Source: Streptomyces sp. NBC_00094 (lineage in GTDB: Bacteria > Actinomycetota > Actinomycetes > Streptomycetales > Streptomycetaceae). Taken from it: a stretch of 64,000 bases of DNA. Positions 32,049 through 41,453 of the stretch are shown in pieces. Positions within the stretch are counted from its first letter, which is position 1, and every line of letters starts with the position of its first letter. Made by a program: the position numbers and the translations under genes. A model generated the notes under the pieces. That model had not been told where the DNA came from. It saw only the letters and a list, made by a program, of their open reading frames with translations, and made no database searches. The stretch covers positions 1,364,001-1,428,000 of the forward strand of contig NZ_JAPEMB010000001.1 in assembly GCF_026343125.1 (NCBI RefSeq), read 5' to 3'.

Positions 32049-33115
32049 CCTCGGTACTCCTGGCTGTCCCGGCGGCTCACCCGCGGACCGACGACGGCGG
32101 CCTCGGCAGGCAGGTCGTCGGCGGCGTCCAGCGGCTCACCCTTGGCCGCGGCGGAGGCCCGCTTGGCCAGGATGCGCTTCTTGAGCGCCTTGATCGCCGG
32201 CTCGCGCTCCTTGAGGTCGGCGACGAGCGGGGTGGCGATGAAGATCGAGGAGTACGCGCCGGCGGCGAGACCCACGAACAGCGACAGCGAGATGTCGTTG
32301 AGCATGCCGGCGCCGAGGACGCCGCCACCGATGAAGAGCAGGCCGGCGACCGGCAGCAGCGCGACGACGGTGGTGTTGATCGAACGGACCAGGGTGCCGT
32401 TGATCGAGCGGTTGGCCAGCTCGCTGTAGGTGAAGCGGGTCTGCTTCGTGATGTCCTTCGTCTGCTCCTTGAGGGAGTCGAAGACGACGACTGTGTCGTA
32501 CAGCGAATAGCCGAGGATCGTCAGCAGACCGATGACCGTACCGACGGTGACCTCGAAGCCGACCAGTGAGTAGATACCCACGGTGATCGTGAGGTCGTGG
32601 ATCAGGGCGATGAGTGCCGCGATCGCCATTCTCCACTCGAAGGCGATCGCCAGATAGATCACCACCAGGATCATGAAGACCCCTAGGCCGGTCCAGGCCT
32701 TGGTGGCGATCTGCTCACCCCAACTGGGGCCGACGAGCTCCGCCGCGATCTTTTCCTCGGGGACGTTCAGGTCCTTGGCGAGCTCTTCGCGGACCTGGTC
32801 GGACTGGGCCGTGTCGAGGCCGCCGACCTGGATGCGGAGCGAGCCGTTGCCGAGCTGCTGGACGATCGCGTCGTGGCCCGAGGCCTCTTCCGCGTACTCC
32901 TGGGCCTGGCTGACGGAGACGTCGGTCTTCGGGGTGGTGAAGACGGCGCCGCCCTGGAACTCGATGCCCATGTTGAGGCCGCGGACGGCCAGGGCGACGA
33001 TGGCGGTGATGGTGATCAGGATGGACAGGCCATACCAGATCTTGCGGTTGCCGATGAAGTCGTAACCGACCTCACCGCGGTGGAGCCGGGCGCCGAGATC
33101 GCCGAGCTTCGACAT
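32045..33115 (-). CDS. secF: Protein translocase subunit SecF
   Basis: Partner of SecD in the proton-driven complex that helps SecYEG release exported proteins. The 356-residue protein begins MSKLGDLGARLHRGE at 33115 behind AAGGAGG; one helix (WYGLSILITITAIVALAV), an exterior domain and five more helices follow, with GFEVTVGTVIGLLTILGYSLYDTVVVFDSLKE carrying the conserved family motif and ANRSINGTLVRSINTT after it. One base separates it from secD, and the stop overlaps apt. Confidence 0.95.
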   Translation of the reverse strand: MSKLGDLGARLHRGEVGYDFIGNRKIWYGLSILITITAIVALAVRGLNMGIEFQGGAVFTTPKTDVSVSQAQEYAEEASGHDAIVQQLGNGSLRIQVGGLDTAQSDQVREELAKDLNVPEEKIAAELVGPSWGEQIATKAWTGLGVFMILVVIYLAIAFEWRMAIAALIALIHDLTITVGIYSLVGFEVTVGTVIGLLTILGYSLYDTVVVFDSLKEQTKDITKQTRFTYSELANRSINGTLVRSINTTVVALLPVAGLLFIGGGVLGAGMLNDISLSLFVGLAAGAYSSIFIATPLVADLKEREPAIKALKKRILAKRASAAAKGEPLDAADDLPAEAAVVGPRVSRRDSQEYRG

Positions 33116-33116
33116 C

Positions 33117-34880
33117 TCACGCCTCCTTCGCGTCGACGGGGGCGGTGGCACGGCGGGAGCGGCGCAGCGGCGGCTTGGCGCCGAGCCGCTTCGGGTCGAG
33201 ACCCGACCACGGGTGACCGTTGCCGAAGAACTTGGTCTTCGCCAGCATCGTCATGACCGGCTTGGTGAAGAGGAACACCACGACGATGTCGAGCAGGGTG
33301 GTGAGGCCGAGCGTGAACGCGAAGCCCTGGACCTTGCCGACGGTGACGATGAAGAGCACGGCCGCGGCCAGGAACGACACGAAGTCGGAGACCATGATCG
33401 TGCGGCGGGCGCGCGGCCAGGCGCGCTCGACGGCCGGGCGGAGCGTGCGGCCCTCGCGGAGCTCGTCACGGATGCGCTCGAAGTAGACGATGAACGAGTC
33501 CGCGGTGATACCGATGGCGACGATGGCGCCGCAGACGGCCGGCAGGTTCAGCGCGAAGCCGATGGCCGGGCCGAGCAGGGCCATGATCACGTAGGTCAGC
33601 AGCGCGGAGACGCCGAGGCTGAGGATCGCGACCAGCGAAAGACCGCGGTAGTACGCCACCAGGTAGATGATGACCAGCGCGAGGCCGATGGCGCCCGCGA
33701 TCAGGCCCGCCTCCAGCTGGTCGCCGCCGAGGGCGGCGGTGACGGTGTCGACGCTCTGGGTCTCGAAGGAGAGCGGCAGGGCGCCGTAGGACAGGATGTT
33801 GCCGAGGTCCTGGGCGGTCTGCTGGGTGAAGTTGCCGGAGATCTGGGCGTTGGCGCTCAGCGTCGTGCGCACCGACGGGGCCGAGACGACCTCGCCGTCG
33901 AGGACGATCGCGAAGCGGTTCTGCGGGTCGGCCTGCTGCGACAGCTTGCCGGTGATCGCCTGGAACTTCTTGGAGCCCTCACCGGTGAAGGCCATGTCGA
34001 CGATCCACTGGCCGCTCTGCTGGTCGATGCCGGCGCTGGCGTCGTCGACGTCACGGCCCTCGACCTCGGCCGGGCCGAGGAGGTACTTCGCCCACACGCC
34101 CGGGTTGTCCTCGCCGCAGGCCACGGTGGGCTCGGTCGGCTTGACGCCCTGGCCGGCAGCGGCGCGCTGCTTGGGGTCGAGGCAGTTCAGGTCCGTGAAC
34201 TTCTTCTGGAGCGCCAGGGTGGCCGCGTCGGCCGCGGGCGGCGTCGTGGGGGTGTCCGTGGCCTTCGGCTTCGTGGAGGCCGAGGAGCTCGCGGTGGGCG
34301 TCGGGCTCGGGGCCTTGAGGGCCTCGCTGACCGCGCGTCCCTGCGTGGTGGCCGTGGCCGTCGGCGTGGCCGACTTCTCACCCACGGTCGCACCGGAGGA
34401 GGACGGCTTGGCCGAGGGGGTGCCCGTGGGAGAGCCGGAGGTGGTGGCGCTCGGCGCCACCTGGGGTCCGCCGTCCGCGACGGTGAGAACGGGCCGGAAG
34501 TAGAGCTGGGCCGTGGTGCCGACCTGCTCGCGGGCCTGCTTCTCGTTCGTGCCGCGGGGGATGTTGACGATGATGTTCTCGCGGCCCTGGGTCTGAACCT
34601 CGGCCTCGGAGACGCCCAGACCGTTGACACGGCGCTCGATGATGCCGACCGCGGTGTTCATGTTGGTCTCGTTGACCGCCGACTCCTGGCCGGGCTCGGC
34701 CTTCGCCTTGAGCGTGATCGACGTTCCGCCGGCGAGGTCGATGCCGAGGCGCGGGGTGGTGTGCCCCGACCAGAACATGCCGCCGGTGAGCGCGACCATG
34801 GCGATCAGGATGAGTGCCAGGGCGCGGCCCGGACGGCTCTGTCCCCCCGCCGGCCTTCGGCCCTTGTTCGGTGCTGCCAC
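33117..34880 (-). CDS. secD: Protein translocase subunit SecD with a Ser/Thr/Pro/Ala-rich insert
   Basis: The 587-residue product starts with GTG at 34880 (GGAG 9 bases upstream). One N-terminal helix (ALALILIAMVALTGGMFWSG), the conserved LGIDLAGGTSITLKA, a large external domain with VNGLGVSEAEVQTQG and five C-terminal helices with AVCGAIVAIGITADSFIVYFERIRDE identify it. The P1 region holds an insert of about 100 residues (near 130-225) made almost entirely of Ser, Thr, Pro, Ala and Lys, probably a flexible linker outside the membrane. First of secD-secF-apt. Confidence 0.95.
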   Translation of the reverse strand: MAAPNKGRRPAGGQSRPGRALALILIAMVALTGGMFWSGHTTPRLGIDLAGGTSITLKAKAEPGQESAVNETNMNTAVGIIERRVNGLGVSEAEVQTQGRENIIVNIPRGTNEKQAREQVGTTAQLYFRPVLTVADGGPQVAPSATTSGSPTGTPSAKPSSSGATVGEKSATPTATATTQGRAVSEALKAPSPTPTASSSASTKPKATDTPTTPPAADAATLALQKKFTDLNCLDPKQRAAAGQGVKPTEPTVACGEDNPGVWAKYLLGPAEVEGRDVDDASAGIDQQSGQWIVDMAFTGEGSKKFQAITGKLSQQADPQNRFAIVLDGEVVSAPSVRTTLSANAQISGNFTQQTAQDLGNILSYGALPLSFETQSVDTVTAALGGDQLEAGLIAGAIGLALVIIYLVAYYRGLSLVAILSLGVSALLTYVIMALLGPAIGFALNLPAVCGAIVAIGITADSFIVYFERIRDELREGRTLRPAVERAWPRARRTIMVSDFVSFLAAAVLFIVTVGKVQGFAFTLGLTTLLDIVVVFLFTKPVMTMLAKTKFFGNGHPWSGLDPKRLGAKPPLRRSRRATAPVDAKEA

Positions 34881-34983
34881 CTGTCGTATCTCCCTGTCCA
34901 ACCGCCCCGCGCCGGGTATGCGTGAGACGGCCACGAAGTGTGTGTGGGGACCTTCCCCCGCAGACGTGGAACCGTTCCGGGGA

Positions 34984-35010
34984 CCGCGCACGCCGGGTGG
35001 GCGTGCGCGG
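34984..35010 (-). terminator. Hairpin between yajC and secD
   Basis: CCGCGCACGCC pairs with GGCGTGCGCGG around a 5-base loop, 16 bases past the yajC stop and about 100 before secD. Could terminate part of the yajC transcript or adjust read-through into secDF. Confidence 0.5.
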
Positions 35011-35025
35011 GGTGCCCGGCCGCGA

Positions 35026-35511
35026 CTACTTCGCGTCGGTCTCGCCGTCGGTCTTGCCGTCCTTCTGACCCTCGGTGCCGGCCTCGGCCGCGTCCGCCTT
35101 CTTCGTCAGATCGGCCTTCGGCTGCGCGTCCTCGGCCTCGACGGCCTCCGCGTCCTTCGTGACCTCGGCGGTCTCGGTGAGCGAGGAGGCGTCGTCGGGA
35201 ACGACGGCCTCGGTCTCCGAGTCCTCCTCGTCACCGTGGACGATGCGGTTGTACTCGGCGTCCGGAAGGACCGCGCCGATCGCGTTCTTCGCGTAGACGG
35301 CGTGCACGCCGGGCGCGACCTCGAGGAGGACGGTCTCGTCGCCGATCTCCTTGACGGTGGCGTACATCCCCCCGATCGTCCGCACGCCGGTACCGGGCTG
35401 CATCTCATCGCGCATCTGCGCGGCCGCCTGCTGCTTCTTCTTCGCAGAGCGGGTCATCAGGAACATGGCCCCGATGAGGACGATGAAGGGGAGGAGGGTC
35501 ACGATGCTCAC
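35026..35511 (-). CDS. yajC: Preprotein translocase subunit YajC
   Basis: Small SecDF-associated membrane protein, 161 residues from GTG at 35511. It has the family layout: one N-terminal helix (IVTLLPFIVLIGAMFLMT), a basic stretch (RSAKKKQQAAAQMRDEM), then PGTGVRTIGGMYATVKEIGDE and the small soluble domain. The C-terminal 60 residues are an acidic Glu/Asp/Ala/Lys tail, longer than in E. coli. It precedes secD on the same strand. Confidence 0.93.
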   Translation of the reverse strand: MSIVTLLPFIVLIGAMFLMTRSAKKKQQAAAQMRDEMQPGTGVRTIGGMYATVKEIGDETVLLEVAPGVHAVYAKNAIGAVLPDAEYNRIVHGDEEDSETEAVVPDDASSLTETAEVTKDAEAVEAEDAQPKADLTKKADAAEAGTEGQKDGKTDGETDAK

Positions 35512-35676
35512 GGGACGGGTTTCCTTCGCACGGTCGCGGAGAACCCGCGGCCTGATCTTCGGGGGTGGGCGCGCCGACCAGAAAGGGCGGCATCGGCGGA
35601 GTCTAGGCGAGTCCGCATCGATGGAACAACGTCCAGCATCGCACCCTGGTTCCGGTCCGGGCGAGTGTCACTACCG

Positions 35677-36765
35677 TCACGCCCCGAAGAGCCCCTGTTG
35701 TCCGCTTCCGTGCGCTCCCGGCCCCGCTGCCTGCGGCGGAACGAGCCCGAGGTGGGTCCATGCGGCGGGAGTGGCGACCCGACCACGGGGCGTGCGGGCC
35801 AGTAGTCCTTCGCGTACGAGGAAGGGCTCGGCGACCTCCTCGACGGTCTCGCGCTCCTCCCCCACGGCGACCGCGAGGGTGGAAAGTCCGACCGGTCCGC
35901 CGCCGAAGAGCTTGAGCAGGGCCTCCAGGACGGCGCGGTCGAGCCGGTCGAGGCCGCGGCTGTCCACCTCGTACACCCGGAGGGCGGCCTCGGCGATCTC
36001 CCGGGTGATCGCTCCGTCGGCCCTGACCTGCGCGTAGTCCCGGACGCGGCGCAGCAGGCGGTTGGCGATACGGGGCGTGCCGCGGGAGCGGCCGGCGATC
36101 TCGGCGGCGCCTGCCGCGTCGATCTCGACGTCGAGGAGGCCGGCGGAGCGGTGGATCACGCGCTGGAGCTCGGCGGGGTCGTAGAACTCCATGTGGCCGG
36201 TGAAGCCGAAGCGGTCGCGCAGCGGGGGCGGCAGGAGGCCGGCCCGGGTGGTGGCGCCGACCAGGGTGAAGGGCGGGAGTTCCAGAGGGATGGCGGTGGC
36301 GCCGGGGCCCTTGCCGACGATGACGTCGACGCGGAAGTCCTCCATCGCCATGTAGAGCATCTCCTCGGCGGGCCGGGACATCCGGTGGATCTCGTCGAGG
36401 AAGAGGATCTCGCCCTCCTGGAGGGAGGAGAGGATCGCGGCGAGGTCGCCGGCGTGCTGGATGGCGGGGCCGGAGGTGATGCGGATCGGCGCGTTCATCT
36501 CGGCCGCGATGATCATCGAGAGGGTGGTCTTGCCGAGGCCGGGGGCGCCGGAGAGCAGCACGTGGTCGGCGGTGGCGCCACGCTGACGGGCGGCCTTGAG
36601 GACCAGGTCGAGCTGCTGGCGGACCTTCTCCTGGCCGACGAACTCGCTGAGGTCCTTGGGGCGCAGGGCGGCCTCGACGGCCTGGTCGTCCCCCTCGGCG
36701 GCGGCGTCGACGATGCGCGCCTCGGCCTCGGCCGACTCGGCGGTGGTGTCGTCGTCCCAGTTCAC
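35677..36765 (-). CDS. ruvB: Holliday junction branch migration helicase RuvB
   Basis: AAA+ motor of the RuvAB complex. The 362-residue protein starts with GTG at 36765. Walker [10 protein letters not shown] and Walker B FLDEIHRM are clear, followed by the arginine-finger region [15 protein letters not shown], sensor 2 ([19 protein letters not shown]) and the C-terminal winged helix ending in [22 protein letters not shown]. It lies downstream of ruvA with 86 bases between. Identity is secure. Confidence 0.96.
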   Translation of the reverse strand: MNWDDDTTAESAEAEARIVDAAAEGDDQAVEAALRPKDLSEFVGQEKVRQQLDLVLKAARQRGATADHVLLSGAPGLGKTTLSMIIAAEMNAPIRITSGPAIQHAGDLAAILSSLQEGEILFLDEIHRMSRPAEEMLYMAMEDFRVDVIVGKGPGATAIPLELPPFTLVGATTRAGLLPPPLRDRFGFTGHMEFYDPAELQRVIHRSAGLLDVEIDAAGAAEIAGRSRGTPRIANRLLRRVRDYAQVRADGAITREIAEAALRVYEVDSRGLDRLDRAVLEALLKLFGGGPVGLSTLAVAVGEERETVEEVAEPFLVREGLLARTPRGRVATPAAWTHLGLVPPQAAGPGAHGSGQQGLFGA

Positions 36766-36851
36766 GGTGGATGCCTTCTCGTTCGTACGGCGGGGTCAGC
36801 GGCTCGGCGGCAGGTCCGCCCGGACCGCGAGGGGGCCGGGGGCCGGGCGGG

Positions 36852-37484
36852 TCAGCGGGTGCGGTTGAGGGCCTGGAGGGCGGCGCGGAGCAGCTGCGGT
36901 ACGGGTGCGGCGCCGGTCTCGGCGAGGGCGGCCTCGGCAATCGGGGTGACGGCGCCGACGGCCTCCTCCGCCTCGCGGCTCGCGTAGCCGAGTCCGATCA
37001 GCGCGGCGGACAGCTGCTCGGTCCATGGCGCGGGCCCGGAGGCCGCGGCACGCTGGGCGCCGACCAGGCCGCTGCTGCCCAGGGGGGCGCCGAGCTTGTC
37101 CTTCAGTTCGAGGAGGAGCTTCTGCGCGCCCTTCTTGCCGATGCCGGGGACGGCCATGAGGGCCTTCTCGTCACCGGTGGAGACGGCGATCCGCAGCGCG
37201 TCGGGGCTGTGCACGCCGAGCATGGCCTGCGCGAGGCGGGGGCCTACGCCGCTGGCGGTCTGGAGCAGCTCGAAGACCTGCCGCTCGTCGTCGTCGGCGA
37301 AGCCGTACAGGGTGAGCGAGTCCTCACGGACCACCAACGAGGTGGCGAGCCGGGCGTCCTGACCGACCCTCAGGGCGGAGAGGGTGTTCGGCGTGCACTG
37401 CACGGCCATGCCCACGCCGCCGACCTCGATCACGGCGACGGAGGGGGCGAGGGCGGCGACCGGGCCGCTGACGAAGGCGATCAT
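36852..37484 (-). CDS. ruvA: Holliday junction branch migration subunit RuvA
   Basis: Binds four-way DNA junctions and loads RuvB. The 210-residue protein has the N-terminal OB fold ([25 protein letters not shown]), two helix-hairpin-helix motifs ([14 protein letters not shown] and [19 protein letters not shown]), a flexible linker and the C-terminal RuvB-binding helices ([15 protein letters not shown]). Its ATG overlaps the ruvC stop by 4 bases. Confidence 0.96.
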   Translation of the reverse strand: MIAFVSGPVAALAPSVAVIEVGGVGMAVQCTPNTLSALRVGQDARLATSLVVREDSLTLYGFADDDERQVFELLQTASGVGPRLAQAMLGVHSPDALRIAVSTGDEKALMAVPGIGKKGAQKLLLELKDKLGAPLGSSGLVGAQRAAASGPAPWTEQLSAALIGLGYASREAEEAVGAVTPIAEAALAETGAAPVPQLLRAALQALNRTR

Positions 37485-38095
37485 CGGGTTCGGCCTTTCA
37501 CGGCGGATGACGGGTGCTGGGCGGGGGCCTGAGGGTGGGCGGAAGCCCGAGCGGCCGCCTGGTGCTGGGCGGCCGCCTGCTGGAGCCGGTTCTGGGCGAC
37601 GGCCTGCTGGAGGCGGTTCTGGGCGGGAGCCCGCCAGATGTGGCAGATGGCGAGCGCGAGGGCGTCGGCGGCGTCGGCCGGCTTGGGTGGCGCGGAGAGC
37701 CGCAGGAGCCGGGTCACCATGGCTCCGACCTGCGCCTTGTCCGCGCGCCCGCTACCGGTGACGGCGGCCTTGACCTCGCTGGGCGTGTGCAGGGCGACGG
37801 GGATCCCGCGCCGCGAGGCGCAGAGCATGGCGACCGCGCTCGCCTGGGCCGTGCCCATCACCGTACGGACGTTGTGCTGGCTGAACACCCGCTCCACGGC
37901 TACCAGTTCGGGCGAGAAGCGGTCGAGCCACTCCTCGATTCCACGCTCGATGCCGACCAGCCGCACACCGATGTCCGCGTCGGCCGCAGTCCGGACCACA
38001 CCGACGCCGAGCATGGTCAGGGGCCGCCCGGCGACGCCTTCGACGACACCGACGCCGCACCGGGTCAGTCCGGGGTCCACCCCGAGAACGCGCAC
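37481..38095 (-). CDS. ruvC: Crossover junction endodeoxyribonuclease RuvC with repeated C-terminal tail
   Basis: Nuclease that cuts Holliday junctions. The 204-residue product starts with GTG at 38095 with GGGAGG 6 bases upstream. Catalytic residues are Asp7 ([12 protein letters not shown]), Glu in [10 protein letters not shown], and Asp in [14 protein letters not shown]. The usual protein stops near residue 170; here a Gln/Ala-rich tail follows in which AQNRLQQAV is repeated in tandem, ending in a basic tip (SSAVKGRTR). The core is intact, so activity is expected. First of the ruvC-ruvA pair. Confidence 0.94.
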   Translation of the reverse strand: MRVLGVDPGLTRCGVGVVEGVAGRPLTMLGVGVVRTAADADIGVRLVGIERGIEEWLDRFSPELVAVERVFSQHNVRTVMGTAQASAVAMLCASRRGIPVALHTPSEVKAAVTGSGRADKAQVGAMVTRLLRLSAPPKPADAADALALAICHIWRAPAQNRLQQAVAQNRLQQAAAQHQAAARASAHPQAPAQHPSSAVKGRTR

Positions 38096-38160
38096 TGTGT
38101 CCCTCCCTGGACCGCTGTCGCTCACCTGTTTGTGCAGGCTATCGGCTGCCACTGACAACG

Positions 38161-38198
38161 CAGCGGGCCGACGGGGGTGTGTCCCCGTCGGCCCGCTG
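38161..38198 (-). terminator. Terminator after the YebC-family gene
   Basis: Perfect 16-bp stem (CAGCGGGCCGACGGGG) around GTGTGT, 15 bases beyond the stop at 38213. Confidence 0.88.
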
Positions 38199-38212
38199 TG
38201 GAACGGCCGCGC

Positions 38213-38965
38213 TCAGGCGTCGACCTTCTCCATGACCTCGTCGCTGACGTCGAAGTTGGCGAAGACGTTCTGCACGTCGTCGCTGTCCTCCAGCGCGTCG
38301 ATCAGCTTGAACATCTTGCGCGCGCCCTCTTCGTCGAGCTCGACCTGCATGGTCGGGACGAAGCTGGACTCGGCCGAGTCGTAGTCGATGCCGGCCGCCT
38401 GGAGGGCGGTACGGACCGCGACCAGGTCGGTGGCCTCGCTGATGATCTCGAAGGACTCACCGAGGTCGTTGACCTCCTCGGCGCCGGCTTCGAGCACCGT
38501 CTCCAGGACATCGTCCTCGGACAGCTCGCCCTTGGGGAGCACGACGACGCCCTTGCGGTTGAACAGGTACGAGACCGAGCCCGGGTCGGCCATGGAGCCG
38601 CCGTTGCGGGTCATGGCGACGCGCACGTCGGAGGCGGCGCGGTTGCGGTTGTCGGTGAGGCACTCGATGAGCACCGCGACACCGTTCGGGCCGTAACCCT
38701 CGTACATGATCGTGGCGTAGTCGGCGCCGCCGGCCTCGAGGCCCGCTCCGCGCTTGAGCGCGGAGTCGATGTTCTTGTTCGGGACCGACTGCTTCTTCGC
38801 CTTCTGAACGGCGTCGAACAGCGTCGGGTTACCGTCCAGGTCGGCACCACCGGTACGGGCGGCGACCTCGATGTTCTTGATCAGCTTCGCGAAGAGCTTG
38901 CCGCGCTTGGCATCGATCACGGCCTTCTTGTGCTTCGTCGTAGCCCATTTAGAGTGGCCGGACAT
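38213..38965 (-). CDS. YebC/PmpR-family DNA-binding regulatory or translation protein
   Basis: The 250-residue protein has the family N-terminus [30 protein letters not shown] and the regions [57 protein letters not shown] and a C-terminal domain ending [12 protein letters not shown]. Family members have been described as transcription factors and, more recently, as ribosome-associated factors easing translation of proline stretches. Position next to ruvCAB is common. Strong terminator follows. Confidence 0.93.
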   Translation of the reverse strand: MSGHSKWATTKHKKAVIDAKRGKLFAKLIKNIEVAARTGGADLDGNPTLFDAVQKAKKQSVPNKNIDSALKRGAGLEAGGADYATIMYEGYGPNGVAVLIECLTDNRNRAASDVRVAMTRNGGSMADPGSVSYLFNRKGVVVLPKGELSEDDVLETVLEAGAEEVNDLGESFEIISEATDLVAVRTALQAAGIDYDSAESSFVPTMQVELDEEGARKMFKLIDALEDSDDVQNVFANFDVSDEVMEKVDA

Positions 38966-39027
38966 CTGCCTGTCTCCTTCGCGTAACCCATTTCTGAACG
39001 AACCCGAGAGATCCTACCGGGATCGAG

Positions 39028-39621
39028 TCACCGTGCCGCGCGCGCCATGTCGACGAACAGGCCGTGCAGTCGGTGGTCCCCCGTGAGCTCGGGGTGGAAC
39101 GAGGTCGCCAGGGCGTTCCCCTGCCGTACGGCGACGATGTGACCGCCGTGCTCGGCGAGGACCTCGACCTGGGCGCCGATGGACTCGACCCACGGGGCCC
39201 GGATGAAGACGCCCTCGACGGGGCCGTCCTCGATGCCCGTGACCGTGACGCCGGCCTCGAAGGACTCGTTCTGACGCCCGAAGGCGTTACGGCGGACGAT
39301 CATGTCGATGCCGCCGAAGGTCTCCTGGCCCGAGCGCGGGTCGAGGATCTTGTCGGCGAGCATGATCAGCCCGGCGCAGGTGCCGTAGACCGGCATGCCG
39401 GCGGCGATGCGCTCGCGGAGCGGCTCCATCAGGCCGAAGAGCACGGCCAGCTTGGAGATGGTGGTGGACTCGCCACCGGGGATGACGAGACCGTCGACCT
39501 CGGCGAGCTCCTCGGGGCGCCTCACCGGCCTGGCCACGGCGTCAGCCGCGGCCAGGGCGATCAGGTGCTCCCGTACGTCGCCCTGGAGAGCCAGGACACC
39601 AATCACGGGAGTGCTGCTCAT
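39028..39621 (-). CDS. pdxT: Pyridoxal 5'-phosphate synthase glutaminase subunit
   Basis: Class I glutaminase that passes ammonia to PdxS for direct PLP synthesis. The 197-residue protein has the nucleophile Cys82 in [11 protein letters not shown], His and Glu in SFHPELTGD near 177, and IPGGESTT near 47-54. ATG at 39621, 6 bases after pdxS. The pair forms a 12+12 complex in other organisms. Confidence 0.96.
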   Translation of the reverse strand: MSSTPVIGVLALQGDVREHLIALAAADAVARPVRRPEELAEVDGLVIPGGESTTISKLAVLFGLMEPLRERIAAGMPVYGTCAGLIMLADKILDPRSGQETFGGIDMIVRRNAFGRQNESFEAGVTVTGIEDGPVEGVFIRAPWVESIGAQVEVLAEHGGHIVAVRQGNALATSFHPELTGDHRLHGLFVDMARAAR

Positions 39622-39627
39622 CGGTGC

Positions 39628-40542
39628 TTACCAGCCCCGGTTGGCGTAGCGCTCGGACTCGGGGAGGGTGTCGCAGTTGATGCCGACCATGGCCTCGCCC
39701 AGGTTGCGGGAGGCGTCCGCGATGATCTTCGGGTCGTCGTAGAAGGTGGTGGCCTTCACGATGGCGGCGGCGCGCTTGGCCGGGTCGCCCGACTTGAAGA
39801 TGCCGGAGCCGACGAAGACGCCCTCGGCGCCGAGCTGGCGCATGAGCGCGGCGTCGGCGGGGGTGGCGACGCCACCGGCGGAGAACAGCACGACCGGCAG
39901 CTTGCCGAGCTCGGCGACCTCCTTGACGAGCTCGTACGGGGCGCGGAGCTCCTTGGCGGCGGCGAACAGCTCGTTGTTGTCGAAGCCGCGCAGCTTGGCG
40001 ATCTCGTTCTTGATCTGGCGCAGGTGACGGACGGCCTCGACGACGTTGCCGGTGCCGGCCTCGCCCTTGGAGCGGATCATGGCCGCACCCTCGGCGATGC
40101 GGCGGAGGGCCTCGCCCAGGTTGGTGGCGCCACAGACGAAGGGGGTCGTGAAGGCCCACTTGTCGGAGTGGTTGACCTCGTCGGCCGGGGTCAGGACCTC
40201 GGACTCGTCGATGTAGTCGACGCCGAGGGACTGCAGGACCTGCGCCTCGACGAAGTGACCGATGCGGGACTTGGCCATGACCGGGATGGAGACCGCGCCG
40301 ATGATCTCTTCGATCATGTTCGGGTCGGACATACGGGCCACGCCGCCGTCCTTGCGGATGTCCGCGGGGACCCGCTCCAGGGCCATGACGGCCACGGCGC
40401 CGGCGTCCTCGGCGATCTTCGCCTGCTCGGCGTTGACCACGTCCATGATCACGCCGCCCTTGAGCTGCTCGGCCATGCCGCGCTTGACGCGCGCGGTGCC
40501 GGTCTCGGGGGACTGGAAGGTGGTGGAAGGCGTGGTGGACAC
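39628..40542 (-). CDS. pdxS: Pyridoxal 5'-phosphate synthase lyase subunit
   Basis: Makes PLP from ribose 5-phosphate, glyceraldehyde 3-phosphate and ammonia. The 304-residue product starts with GTG at 40542 (GAGG 5 bases upstream). Family blocks [52 protein letters not shown] and [20 protein letters not shown] include both catalytic lysines. A perfect inverted repeat lies 60 bases upstream (40602-40626) and may be the operator of a PdxR-type regulator. Confidence 0.96.
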   Translation of the reverse strand: MSTTPSTTFQSPETGTARVKRGMAEQLKGGVIMDVVNAEQAKIAEDAGAVAVMALERVPADIRKDGGVARMSDPNMIEEIIGAVSIPVMAKSRIGHFVEAQVLQSLGVDYIDESEVLTPADEVNHSDKWAFTTPFVCGATNLGEALRRIAEGAAMIRSKGEAGTGNVVEAVRHLRQIKNEIAKLRGFDNNELFAAAKELRAPYELVKEVAELGKLPVVLFSAGGVATPADAALMRQLGAEGVFVGSGIFKSGDPAKRAAAIVKATTFYDDPKIIADASRNLGEAMVGINCDTLPESERYANRGW

Positions 40543-40601
40543 AGGTACCTCACTCGTGACAACGGGGGTTGACGACAAGAAGAGGAAACAGGCCACCTGG
40601 G

Positions 40602-40626
40602 GTCCACATCAAGGGCCAATGTGGAC
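40602..40626. promoter_or_regulatory. Putative PdxR-type operator upstream of pdxS
   Basis: GTCCACAT, nine bases, ATGTGGAC: a perfect 8-bp inverted repeat in the pdxS promoter region. Each arm resembles AATGTGGACT, close to the AAAGTGGWCTA half-site reported for MocR-family PdxR regulators. No pdxR gene is in this window. Confidence 0.5.
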
Positions 40627-40656
40627 TCGGTGGATCGTTTTCCCAGGTTAGGGGGG

Positions 40657-41199
40657 TCAGGCCGGGCGATCGGCAAGGGCCACTGGCGGCTCGTCGTCCA
40701 TTTCGAAGGCCAGCGGGAAGGGCGCGTGGCCCGCGAGCCGGAACCAGCGGACCGTGCGGTGGCGGCGCAGGGCGCGGGCGGCCCGTACGGCGTCGTTGTG
40801 GAAGCGGCGCGCCATCGGCACCCGGCGCACGGCTGCGGCGAGCTCCCCGGCGGCCTCCTCGCCGCCGGGCGCCTCCCGTACGACCTCCACCTGCTCGGGC
40901 TCGCCGAAGACGACCCGCAGGGCCTGGCTCAGCTCGCTCTCGGCGACCTCCCGCTGGTCCTCCTCGGCCTGCCGGGCGGCGTGCGCGGCCTCGTACAGCA
41001 CGATCGAGGCGGCCGGGTCGAGGACTCCGGAGGTGGCCAGCTCCTGGGTGACCGAGGCCCGGCGGAGAAGCTGTGCGTCCAGGGCGGCGCGGGCGGCGTC
41101 GATACGGGAGTGCAGCCGGTCGAGCCGTCCGGCGGTCCAGCTGAGATAGACGCCGATGAGGATCAGCGCGACAACGGTCCAGATCAGGGTTTCGGTCAC
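40657..41199 (-). CDS. LemA-like single-helix membrane protein
   Basis: From GTG at 41199 the protein has 180 residues: a membrane helix (ETLIWTVVALILIGVYLSWTAG, about 3-24) with almost no residues before it, then a helical-bundle region RLDRLHSRIDAARAALDAQLLRRASVTQELA and RFHNDAVRAARALRRHRTVRWFRLAG that matches the LemA pattern. Function of LemA proteins is unknown in bacteria. It lies upstream of pdxS on the same strand with 114 bases between, separated by the pdxS operator. Confidence 0.8.
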   Translation of the reverse strand: MTETLIWTVVALILIGVYLSWTAGRLDRLHSRIDAARAALDAQLLRRASVTQELATSGVLDPAASIVLYEAAHAARQAEEDQREVAESELSQALRVVFGEPEQVEVVREAPGGEEAAGELAAAVRRVPMARRFHNDAVRAARALRRHRTVRWFRLAGHAPFPLAFEMDDEPPVALADRPA

Positions 41200-41245
41200 G
41201 GGCGCACAGGCTACCGGGGCGACGGGCGGCGGATGCCGGACCGTC

Positions 41246-41305
41246 CCCGCCCCGCGGTGGGCATTCGTTCCGCCGGAGCGGGACGATTGCCCACCGCGGG
41301 GCGGG
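41246..41305. repeat. Perfect 18-bp inverted repeat between the LemA-like and glycosyltransferase genes
   Basis: Arm 41246-41263 (CCCGCCCCGCGGTGGGCA) is exactly complementary to 41288-41305, with a 24-base centre. The second arm is also the first unit of the tandem repeat that follows. It could be the terminator of the PI-mannoside genes, but it lies 150 bases beyond their stop. Confidence 0.65.
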
Positions 41306-41427
41306 AGGATTGCCCGCACGGGGCGAGGCGGGTGCCCACGCGGGGCCGGGGCAGGGTGCCCACGCGGGGCGGAGGCAGGTGCCCATCCGGGGCCGAGGCG
41401 GGTGCCCACCCGGGGCCGAGGCCGGGA
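41288..41427. repeat. Six-copy degenerate 23-bp tandem repeat
   Basis: Units begin with TGCCC at 41288, 41311, 41333, 41357, 41380 and 41403, a period of 22 to 24 bases; the consensus is close to TGCCCACCCGGGGCCGAGG. It lies in a 254-base gene-free gap. Copies three to six are the most alike, suggesting recent duplication by slippage. It is not a CRISPR array, since there are no unique spacers. Confidence 0.8.
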
Positions 41428-41453
41428 CCCGGATCAGCCGAAGGGTGGGCCCC

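Noticed and set aside
41288..41427. CRISPR array
   Set aside because: Repeats are contiguous with no spacers, degenerate, and no cas gene is near.
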